5,003 nt of DNA from an uncultured Lachnospiraceae bacterium. Its GTDB lineage: Bacteria > Bacillota > Clostridia > Lachnospirales > Lachnospiraceae. The position numbers were made by a program, and so were the translations under genes. The stretch lies in the NCBI GenBank assembly GCA_902496125.1, contig CABUZU010000129.1:1-5003 (forward strand), read 5' to 3'. Positions within the stretch are counted from its first letter, which is position 1. The number at the start of each line of letters is the position of its first letter. The notes under the pieces were generated by a model. That model was not told the origin of the DNA. It saw only the letters and a program-made list of their open reading frames with translations, and did not search any database. Of this stretch, positions 1 to 5,003 are shown piece by piece.

Positions 1-562
1 CAAAATACTCATACATCGTACAGATTTCTTCATCAATTTGCAAATTTAAAGTAATAAGACGTTTTTGAGGACTAATTTTTACTCTAGCATTGATTACAGC
101 ATAATTGACACGGTCGTGTTTATCAAAGTTAGCTTTTTCTTTATTTCTAACGCGATTTCTTCGTACATCTGTTTTATCAGCTAAAATAAGTGCAGCAGAT
201 ATTGTATCAACTGTTCCTCCTGTTGACTCGTCATGATTACCTATTGCTGATGCGATTAAAATTCTATCTTCTAATGGCATTCCTATTTTTTCCAAAATAG
301 AGTATGCTAAAATTCCACCATATTCACCATGGTTTTTTCGATTAATCGCATTTCCAATATCATGCATAGCACCTGCTATTTCCGCAAGTTCTATTTCATG
401 TTTTGAGTATTCAAACTTTCTTAAAATATTTCCTGCTCTTTTTGCAACAATTGCACAATGTTTTTCCGAATGGTCTGTAAATCCTAATACTCCTAAATTT
501 TCATTTCCTTTTTTTAGTAACGCTTTTACTTCTTCATTGTGTAAAATTTCTTTGTAATCCAT
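1..562 (-). CDS. HD-domain phosphohydrolase, 3' end cut by window edge
   Basis: The frame is open from an ATG at 562-560 to the left edge, giving 187 visible codons and no stop. An AAGGAG ribosome binding site (577-572) sits 9 nt before the ATG and fixes the start. The protein begins MDYKEILHNEEV and carries HD-superfamily metal ligands: His35 (in TDHSEKH), the His67-Asp68 doublet (MHDIGN), His78, His110-Asp111 (GNHDE) and Asp129 (LADKTD). This fits a soluble cytoplasmic metal-dependent phosphohydrolase of a type common in Firmicutes. No signal peptide or membrane segment is visible. The substrate cannot be told from the sequence. The gene is 106 bp downstream of the corrinoid-activator gene on the same strand, so it could be read through from that operon or use its own weak promoter. 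Nothing visible ties it to methyl transfer. The family call is firm; the function is open. Confidence 0.85.
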   Translation of the reverse strand, partial: MDYKEILHNEEVKALLKKGNENLGVLGFTDHSEKHCAIVAKRAGNILRKFEYSKHEIELAEIAGAMHDIGNAINRKNHGEYGGILAYSILEKIGMPLEDRILIASAIGNHDESTGGTVDTISAALILADKTDVRRNRVRNKEKANFDKHDRVNYAVINARVKISPQKRLITLNLQIDEEICTMYEYF

Positions 563-571
563 TATTCTTTA

Positions 572-577
572 CTCCTT
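572..577 (-). promoter_or_regulatory. ribosome binding site of HD gene
   Basis: AAGGAG lies 9 nt upstream of the ATG at 562-560 and decides the start of the HD-domain gene, whose end falls outside the window. Confidence 0.75.
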
Positions 578-616
578 AAAGCTCTAAACTTTTCCTAATT
601 AGACTAGCAATTTTTT

Positions 617-644
617 ATGTTATCTACTATCTAAATATCGTAAA
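617..644 (-). promoter_or_regulatory. weak candidate sigma-A promoter for the HD gene
   Basis: On the minus strand, TTTACG (644-639) and TAACAT (622-617) are separated by 16 bp. Each matches 4 of 6 bases of the TTGACA and TATAAT consensus. It would start transcription roughly 45-50 nt before the HD-gene ATG. The region is so AT-rich that such matches are expected by chance, so this is only a candidate. Confidence 0.2.
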
Positions 645-668
645 ATCTATTTAAAGCTTTTGTAAATT

Positions 669-2114
669 TTACTCAAACAAAGTACACGAAGCAAATAATC
701 GTTCATATTCTTTGGTATTACTTAATTCCATATATCTCATTTTTTTAGCAGTCTCTTCTAATTCTTTTCTAGCATCTACGGACATTAATGCCATATAAGC
801 TCCTGTCTTAGAAGAATTTCCTACATAAACAATCTTATCTTCTACTTCTTTAGGAAGAATCCCTGTTCCTGTAAGACTATCAGGAGATAAATGTGCTCCA
901 AACTGACCGGCAATCATGACCTGATTTAACTCACTCATATCAATTCCTGCCTCGTTTAACAGGGCAAGAAAACCTGATAAAATGGCACCTTTTGCAAACT
1001 GTAGCTGTCTAATATCAGATTGTGTAATCATTAAATTACTTGATTTACTTAAAACAAAATTTCGTTTCTTTCCCTCCATTTGAATCATTGGATATCGATA
1101 ATCCTCTTTTAAAAGCTTTTCTTTTTTTATAAAGGTGCCATTTTTTTGAAGCAAACCTGTGCGTACCAATTCTCTACCTACTGCTAGAATGCCACTTCCA
1201 CAAATTCCGACTGGTTTCGTATCACCAATCACTTTTAACTGTACACCTTCTTCTGTAATATGAACATCTTCAATTGCTCCTTCTGCTGCTCTCATTCCAC
1301 AACTAATATTCATTCCTTCTAGTGCAGGTCCAGCCGCACAAGAACAACAGAGCATTTTTCCTTTATTAGAAAGTACAATTTCTCCATTCGTTCCAATATC
1401 AATAAATAAAATCTTATCATTTGTTTTATGTAAGCCGCACACATAGGCACCTGCACTAATATCTGCTCCAATATAAGCAGAGACAGAAGGTAAGGTGTAA
1501 ATTCTTGCTCCTGATGAAACTTTAAGACCAATCTGAGAAGCCTTTATATTCTTAGAGTTTATAAAAATTGGTGCATAAGGGGATTTTCCAATTGTTCGTG
1601 CATCAATTCCAAGTAACATGTGCATCATCGTACTATTGGCTGCTATTGCTGCTTCATAAATTCGCTCCATACTAACATCACATTGATTACAAACCTGTTC
1701 AATTAATTGATTAAGGGAATGAACCATTGTGCTTTGCAATTTCTCTTTTCCCTCTTTTGGATATTCTGTTTCATAAGTAATACGACTTAATACATCAAGT
1801 CCCATTTCTTTTTGTGCATTAATAGCAGAAGCACTTCCTAATTCTTTGCCATCCATGAGAGATATTAATGAAACTACTACTGTTGTTGTTCCAATATCAA
1901 TAGCAAGACCATAGCTTTCCTTTGTTGTATCTCCTAATTCTAATGCACAAACACGAGTTTTATCTTCCTCTTTTATACAAACAGCCGTCCATGTCCCAGC
2001 TTCAAAAGAAAAATTTTGCCAAACTTCATAATCAATAGAAACTTCACCCACTTGTGCTCTAATTTGTTCTTCAACAGGTGTCTGGTCTTCAATCGAAGCT
2101 CGCTTAATTTGCAC
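669..2114 (-). CDS. ASKHA-domain ATPase part of a RACo-type corrinoid protein activator
   Basis: This 481-residue protein matches the middle and C-terminal ASKHA part of RACo, the ATP-dependent reductive activator that returns inactive Co(II) corrinoid protein to Co(I). Visible motifs are the first phosphate loop DIGTTT (residues 73-78), a second ASKHA loop FIDIGTNGE (237-245), CAAGPALEGM (259-268), GICGSGIL (303-310), IAGQFG (401-406) and VGNSSKTGA (431-439). The family normally has a 2Fe-2S ferredoxin domain at its N-terminus in the same chain. Here that domain is encoded immediately upstream in the same reading frame, ended by a TGA directly before this GTG. The GTG (2114-2112) is a doubtful start, with no Shine-Dalgarno in the preceding bases. 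The first in-frame ATG (residue 87) is past the first phosphate loop and would destroy the ATPase. Translation would need re-initiation at the stop, a weak alternative such as the GTG at residue 22, or readthrough. The stop codon is TAA (671-669). Family assignment is strong; the real N-terminus is uncertain. Confidence 0.88.
   Translation of the reverse strand: MQIKRASIEDQTPVEEQIRAQVGEVSIDYEVWQNFSFEAGTWTAVCIKEEDKTRVCALELGDTTKESYGLAIDIGTTTVVVSLISLMDGKELGSASAINAQKEMGLDVLSRITYETEYPKEGKEKLQSTMVHSLNQLIEQVCNQCDVSMERIYEAAIAANSTMMHMLLGIDARTIGKSPYAPIFINSKNIKASQIGLKVSSGARIYTLPSVSAYIGADISAGAYVCGLHKTNDKILFIDIGTNGEIVLSNKGKMLCCSCAAGPALEGMNISCGMRAAEGAIEDVHITEEGVQLKVIGDTKPVGICGSGILAVGRELVRTGLLQKNGTFIKKEKLLKEDYRYPMIQMEGKKRNFVLSKSSNLMITQSDIRQLQFAKGAILSGFLALLNEAGIDMSELNQVMIAGQFGAHLSPDSLTGTGILPKEVEDKIVYVGNSSKTGAYMALMSVDARKELEETAKKMRYMELSNTKEYERLFASCTLFE
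2087..2098 (-). other. short hairpin just after the in-frame TGA
   Basis: CTTC (2098-2095) and GAAG (2090-2087) can pair around a GATT loop, beginning 17 nt after the TGA, with G first in the loop. The spacing and loop G fall within the loose bacterial SECIS description. The stem is only 4 bp, which is easily a chance event. No selenoprotein of this family with Sec at this position is known to me. Confidence 0.12.
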
Positions 2115-2117
2115 TCA
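2115..2117 (-). other. in-frame TGA separating the two halves of the activator
   Basis: On the minus strand the codons run GTT TCT AAA GTC TGA GTG CAA ATT, so the stop sits in one uninterrupted frame from 2462 to 669. That frame has 598 codons including the final TAA. Without this TGA the product would be about 597 residues, a normal size for a ferredoxin-ASKHA activator. The stop falls in the linker, outside both catalytic domains. The six Trp codons checked in neighbouring genes are all TGG, so general reading of TGA as Trp is unlikely. A single-base change from Cys (TGT/TGC), Arg (CGA), Trp (TGG) or another near codon would explain it. Confidence 0.8.
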
Positions 2118-2462
2118 GACTTTAGAAACTGCTGGTAAAAACTCAAACTCTGGAACATAACCATCAGATAAAATCTTGTGTTTACGCTCTTTTTCAAACA
2201 AAATAACTTCTATATCTGAATAGACTTCTACCATACAAGCTAAACGAATCCCCGCCTGAATCTCTTCTTCTTTTAGTAGAGAGCTTTGTGCTTGAGTTAT
2301 CGGACAGTCTCCTATTATTTGAACTTTACACTTGCCACAAACACCTTTTCCTGCACAGGGATTCTCAATAAGAACCCCATGGCGAAGTAAACAAGAAAGT
2401 AGATTTTTATCTATTTTACTGTCATATTCTAACACTTGATGATTAACTGTAATATTAGGCAT
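2115..2462 (-). CDS. 2Fe-2S ferredoxin domain of RACo-type corrinoid activator (split)
   Basis: This 115-residue protein has the plant-type 2Fe-2S cysteine pattern Cys36-x5-Cys42-x2-Cys45 plus Cys76, in the context NPCAGKGVCGKC and RLACMVEV. It is the electron-donating N-terminal domain of RACo-family activators, which passes an electron to the cobalt of the corrinoid protein. The C-terminal tail GYVPEFEFLPAV is the segment that in one-piece activators runs from the ferredoxin domain into the linker. Instead the chain ends there at TGA (2117-2115), and the ASKHA part continues in the same frame. The ATG (2462-2460) overlaps the end of the upstream methyltransferase gene by 8 bp, suggesting translational coupling. 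An AAAGGAAGGAA stretch (2485-2475) lies rather far (14 nt) from the ATG. It could act as a free small ferredoxin subunit, or be a truncated product of an interrupted gene. Domain identity is firm. Confidence 0.87.
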   Translation of the reverse strand: MPNITVNHQVLEYDSKIDKNLLSCLLRHGVLIENPCAGKGVCGKCKVQIIGDCPITQAQSSLLKEEEIQAGIRLACMVEVYSDIEVILFEKERKHKILSDGYVPEFEFLPAVSKV

Positions 2463-3483
2463 AATCTCTGTCAGTTCCTTCCTTTAGATATTTTAACATT
2501 GCCTGAATATTTTCTATCGGAGACTTCGTACCAAGTCCACAAGCTGGAGAAATAATATTGCTTCCATTTTCTACACAGTGTTTTGTAAGAGTTTCTACCT
2601 TTTGTGTTGTTCCAAATTCTAGGGTATAGGTACTGACATTTCCCATAAGTACACGGTCAGGAAGATTTTTTCTAGCCTCTTTCATGGGGACAATGGCATC
2701 AAAACTTAACACATCACTCTTTAATAGAGACAACTGTGAATATACGCTTTTCATCTGACCACAAATATGAATAATGACTTCGTGATTCATTTCATGAATT
2801 GCTTCTACTATCTGATTAAGATAAGTCACTGCAAATTCTTCAAACATTTTAGGTCCTAAGATTTCTCCAGTTCCACTAGGGTCTGAAATCGTAATAATAT
2901 CTGCTCCTGCCTCTAATTGTAATTTAGCAAAATGAATAATTTGATTGGTAACAAAACTTAAAAATTTATGGGCTTCTTTATTTTTCTTTCTCAACTGTTT
3001 ATAAAAATCAACTGGCTCCATAAGAGAACTGGCTGTACTAATCGGTCCTGTAAGATTTCCTACAATCGGAATTTCTGGGTTCTGGCTTTTTAAAATATGA
3101 ATCGCCTCTACTACCACTGCTGCTCGACTATTTTTCCAATCTGGAACTTTTAACTGTTTCCACTCATCTACAGAAGAAATCGCATATCCCGTTACATGTG
3201 GTTCATAAAACTTTGTTCCCATCGTTACTTGTGCACCCATACACTCTGTCTCTACCGTCATACAAAAAGGAACACCCACATTCTCAAAACAATGATTTTC
3301 AAAACCTGCAAGAGCTAATTTAGCCATAAGATTTGCATCTGTATGTGCCTGTGGCCAACTAATCCCTGATAAATCCATCAGATTAGTTGTAATCATATTC
3401 ATCATGCCACCTGGACAAATACAAGGTGGTCTGTCAGTCTCTTCTCCATGAATTGCTTTTAAAAGTCTCTCTTTTTCTTTCAT
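2455..3483 (-). CDS. UroD/MtaA/MtbA-family methylcobamide methyltransferase
   Basis: This 342-residue protein has the length and motifs of the uroporphyrinogen-decarboxylase-like methyltransferases (MtaA, MtbA, CmuA, MtvB type). These move a methyl group between a corrinoid protein and a small substrate. Zinc-site residues are His239 and Cys241 (IIHICGQ) and Cys315 (SPACGLGTKSP), with the same spacing as in MtaA/MtbA. Other family segments are DRPPCICPGG near the N-terminus, PFCMTVETE (72-80), VGNLTGP (141-147), EAGADIITISDPSG (191-204) and GNVS (281-284). It is cytoplasmic, with no signal peptide. The ATG at 3483 has AGAGGT (3495-3490) 6 nt upstream. The preceding corrinoid-protein gene ends 10 bp away, and the next gene overlaps it by 8 bp. 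It is paralogous to the first gene of the operon. Whether it demethylates a substrate (MT1, as MtvB does with vanillate) or methylates an acceptor (MT2, as MtaA does with coenzyme M) cannot be decided here. True haem-pathway UroD is unlikely because of the zinc motif and the corrinoid neighbours. Confidence 0.9.
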   Translation of the reverse strand: MKEKERLLKAIHGEETDRPPCICPGGMMNMITTNLMDLSGISWPQAHTDANLMAKLALAGFENHCFENVGVPFCMTVETECMGAQVTMGTKFYEPHVTGYAISSVDEWKQLKVPDWKNSRAAVVVEAIHILKSQNPEIPIVGNLTGPISTASSLMEPVDFYKQLRKKNKEAHKFLSFVTNQIIHFAKLQLEAGADIITISDPSGTGEILGPKMFEEFAVTYLNQIVEAIHEMNHEVIIHICGQMKSVYSQLSLLKSDVLSFDAIVPMKEARKNLPDRVLMGNVSTYTLEFGTTQKVETLTKHCVENGSNIISPACGLGTKSPIENIQAMLKYLKEGTDRDYA

Positions 3484-3489
3484 AAAGCT

Positions 3490-3495
3490 ACCTCT
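3490..3495 (-). promoter_or_regulatory. ribosome binding site of the UroD-like gene
   Basis: AGAGGT lies 6 nt before the ATG at 3483-3481 and overlaps the TAG stop of the corrinoid-protein gene. This links translation of the two genes and supports this start. Confidence 0.65.
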
Positions 3496-4150
3496 AATCT
3501 AAAATTCCCATAAGTTCCTTTGCCACTTTTACTGCCTCTACTGCATTTGCTGAATATCCATCAGCTCCAATATCTTCTGCAAATTTTCTAGAAATTGGAC
3601 TACCTCCAACCATCACTTTAACACGGTCACGAATTCCTGCTTCTTCTAATTTCTTAATGACTTTTGGCATTCCCAACATCGTCGTTGTCATTAATGTAGA
3701 CATTAAAACCAATGAAGCATCCACTTCTTTTGCCTTTTCTACAAAAGCATCTAATGGTACATCACGCCCTAAGTCATACATTTCAAATCCTGCTGTTTCC
3801 ATCATAATTTTTACTAGATTCTTTCCAATATCATGGGTATCTCCTTCTACAACTCCAATTACTCCTTTAATCTTTTTCTGATTAGATTCTGCTGGTAAAT
3901 GAGGCGTAAGTACATCTAATCCGTTATACATTGCATCTGAACAAAGTAATAGATCTGTAACAAAATACTCTTCCTGTTCATATAAATCACTTGCTTTGTT
4001 CATTCCATCTACTAAGCCTTCCATAATTCCATCAAAGGCTTCATATCCATCCGCAATATATTCCTCAGCGATTCCCGTAACTTCTTCATCTTCCATTTCC
4101 AAAACACAATCCGATAATTTCTGTAATAATTCTTCTTTTGATGCTGCCAT
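3494..4150 (-). CDS. methyltransferase cognate corrinoid protein (B12-binding)
   Basis: This 218-residue protein is the methyl carrier of the system and belongs to the MtaC/MtbC/MtmC/MtvC family. The N-terminal four-helix cap domain occupies roughly residues 1-90. The Rossmann-like B12 domain follows, with the complete base-off/His-on signature: Asp104-x-His106-x2-Gly109 (EGDTHDIGKN), then 41 residues to Ser151-x-Leu153, then Gly182-Gly183 (VGGSP) after 28 residues. His106 should be the lower axial cobalt ligand. Length is normal for a stand-alone corrinoid protein and no key residue is missing. An AAGGAG site (4165-4160) lies 9 nt before the ATG and overlaps the TAA of the upstream gene, 13 bp away. 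It ends in TAG followed at once by the next gene, so this TAG is an ordinary stop and not a pyrrolysine codon. It sits between two UroD-like methyltransferases that probably use it as donor or acceptor. The substrate is not evident. Confidence 0.95.
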   Translation of the reverse strand: MAASKEELLQKLSDCVLEMEDEEVTGIAEEYIADGYEAFDGIMEGLVDGMNKASDLYEQEEYFVTDLLLCSDAMYNGLDVLTPHLPAESNQKKIKGVIGVVEGDTHDIGKNLVKIMMETAGFEMYDLGRDVPLDAFVEKAKEVDASLVLMSTLMTTTMLGMPKVIKKLEEAGIRDRVKVMVGGSPISRKFAEDIGADGYSANAVEAVKVAKELMGILD

Positions 4151-4159
4151 CTTTCTTCA

Positions 4160-4165
4160 CTCCTT
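4160..4165 (-). promoter_or_regulatory. ribosome binding site of the corrinoid-protein gene
   Basis: AAGGAG lies 9 nt before the ATG at 4150-4148 and overlaps the TAA stop (4166-4164) of the preceding gene. It is the strongest ribosome binding site in the operon, fitting a carrier protein needed in quantity. Confidence 0.75.
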
Positions 4166-5003
4166 ATAAAAGTTTTAATCCTTTAAACGTTTCCTTTACC
4201 TGATAATTTATATTTTTTACACACATAAGTCCCACAATTGGAGCTTTGTCCTTTGCCAAAATACAAGCTTCTAAATAAGGAAGCGGTAAATTTTCCAACT
4301 CGATTTCCTCCCATTTTGCAAGTTCTGTACCTAATAAGGCAAAACTAGTCTTAGGACATAGAGAAATCTGTGCTTTTCCCTCAACTTTTTTAAGTGCCTC
4401 TTTTAAATAAGGATAGGTAAAAGACCTCGTTACCTCTTCCATATTTTGTGGTCCAATAATATTGAGAGCCCCTGCCGAGTCCGCATAACTGATAAAATCA
4501 GCACCAGCTTCTACAATTGCCTCGGTAAATCTTAAAATTTCTTGTCTTAAAAACTCAAAAACTTCTTGCATTTTTTCTTTATTCTTACGAAGTCCCTTTG
4601 CAATAAACTTAGGATCTATTAACAAATTTAATATTGTAAAAGGACCTGATACCATAAATACCACAGTCTCTCCCTTAGCTTTTAGCATTTTGCAGGCTTC
4701 TAAATTTTCAAAAATTCTTCCTGTTTTTAAATTCATAGGAGAAAGTTTCAACACTTCTTCAATCTTTGAACAAATATATTCCCCTGCTCTTGGCCCTAAT
4801 TTGTCATCTCCAGGATTAATTTTAGCTCCTAATCCTTCTCCTTCTACGGTATGACAAAAAGGAAGCTCACAAAAATTAGCTCCTTCCACCTCTTTGATAT
4901 GTAGAGCAAGCGAAACAATGGAATCTTTTTCGTAGTAAGCTTGTGGAAAACAGAGACCTAATCCTTTTGTTACCTTATCTGATATTCCTGAAGTGTTATT
5001 ATA
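4164..5003 (-). CDS. second UroD/MtaA-like methyltransferase homologue, 5' end outside window
   Basis: The frame is open from the right edge to the TAA at 4166-4164, giving 279 visible residues. A GTG at 4889 is not the likely start: the 38 codons before it contain no stop and encode family sequence (GLCFPQAYYEKDS) that aligns with GISWPQAHTDA in the paralogue at 3483-2455. Shared blocks include PFCHTVEGEGLGA against PFCMTVETECMGA, VSGPFT against LTGPIS, and EAGADFISYADSAG against EAGADIITISDPSG. It is a UroD-superfamily corrinoid methyltransferase homologue. The region normally bearing the zinc-binding HxC reads ISLCPKTS, so Cys216 (visible numbering) is kept but Ser214 replaces His. The later Cys261 (GLMCVKN) may be the third ligand. 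The C-terminal part is shorter than in the paralogue and lacks its GNVS strand. It lies 13 bp before the corrinoid-protein gene. It may be the substrate-specific partner or a variant-metal enzyme; this is inference. Confidence 0.85.
   Translation of the reverse strand, partial: YNNTSGISDKVTKGLGLCFPQAYYEKDSIVSLALHIKEVEGANFCELPFCHTVEGEGLGAKINPGDDKLGPRAGEYICSKIEEVLKLSPMNLKTGRIFENLEACKMLKAKGETVVFMVSGPFTILNLLIDPKFIAKGLRKNKEKMQEVFEFLRQEILRFTEAIVEAGADFISYADSAGALNIIGPQNMEEVTRSFTYPYLKEALKKVEGKAQISLCPKTSFALLGTELAKWEEIELENLPLPYLEACILAKDKAPIVGLMCVKNINYQVKETFKGLKLL

Larger units (their letters stand above)
563..668 (-). other. AT-rich intergenic gap between activator and HD genes
   Basis: This 106-bp gap is the only sizeable non-coding stretch in the window. 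It holds the AAGGAG ribosome binding site of the HD gene (577-572), a weak promoter-like pair (644-617) and one arm of an AT-only inverted repeat (GTAAAAT at 672-666 against ATTTTAC at 646-640, 19-nt loop). No GC-rich hairpin followed by a T-run is present, so no intrinsic terminator is visible after the activator gene. Confidence 0.6.

Noticed and set aside
640..672. Inverted repeat GTAAAAT/ATTTTAC after the activator stop as a terminator
   Set aside because: The arms have one G-C pair each at most, the loop is 19 nt and no T-run follows on the minus strand. Such repeats are common in AT-rich gaps.
1319..1531. Minus-strand 70-codon open frame in another frame
   Set aside because: It is a shadow inside the ASKHA gene, whose conserved motifs are in the main frame. 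It has low-complexity, leucine-rich content and no family features.
1973..2197. Minus-strand 74-codon open frame overlapping the activator junction, as a possible frameshift product
   Set aside because: Both halves of the activator are already in one frame, so no frameshift is needed, and the translated sequence resembles no part of the family.
3494..3496. TAG at the end of the corrinoid-protein gene as a pyrrolysine codon
   Set aside because: The corrinoid protein is already full length, another in-frame TAG follows two codons later, and the next gene starts 10 bp downstream. It is a normal stop.
3657..3881. Plus-strand open frame of 74 codons
   Set aside because: It lies wholly inside the corrinoid-protein gene on the opposite strand, antisense to the B12-binding motif, and has no recognisable domain.
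669..5003. General reassignment of TGA to tryptophan
   Set aside because: The six Trp codons examined across the operon genes are all TGG and no other in-frame TGA occurs, so an altered code is not supported.

Overview
This AT-rich window reads almost entirely on the minus strand. It carries one compact operon for corrinoid-dependent methyl transfer, followed by the start of an unrelated HD-domain hydrolase gene. Codon use, AAGGAG-type ribosome binding sites and gene content point to an anaerobic low-GC Firmicute, most likely a clostridial or Lachnospiraceae-type acetogen or demethylating gut bacterium. That assignment is inference. No rRNA, tRNA, mobile element or CRISPR array was seen.

Layout in transcription order (right to left): (1) 5003-4164, a UroD/MtaA-like methyltransferase homologue whose reading frame stays open to the right window edge, so its start lies outside. 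(2) 4150-3494, a cobalamin-binding corrinoid protein with a perfect base-off/His-on B12 motif. (3) 3483-2455, a complete UroD/MtaA/MtbA-like methyltransferase with the HxC...C zinc site. (4) 2462-2115, a 2Fe-2S ferredoxin-type domain. (5) 2114-669, an ASKHA ATPase domain of the corrinoid-activator (RACo) family. (6) A 106-bp AT-rich gap. (7) 562-1, an HD-domain phosphohydrolase whose end lies beyond the left edge.

The methyl-transfer genes are tightly packed: gaps of 13 and 10 bp, an 8-bp overlap, then a stop codon directly abutting the next start. They therefore look co-transcribed. The expected cycle is that a UroD-type enzyme moves a methyl group to or from Co(I) of the corrinoid protein. 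When the cobalt is accidentally oxidised to Co(II), the RACo-type activator re-reduces it using its 2Fe-2S cluster and ATP. The methyl donor and final acceptor cannot be read from the window. No MtrH-like, MttB-like or MtaB-like partner is present and may lie upstream.

The most striking feature is that the ferredoxin and ASKHA halves of the activator lie in the same reading frame and are separated by a single TGA codon (2115-2117). Together they would make a normal-length RACo of about 597 residues. This is either a nonsense mutation or sequence error, a recent fission into two subunits, or recoding at the stop. A second oddity is that the upstream UroD paralogue has Ser where the zinc-ligand His is expected.
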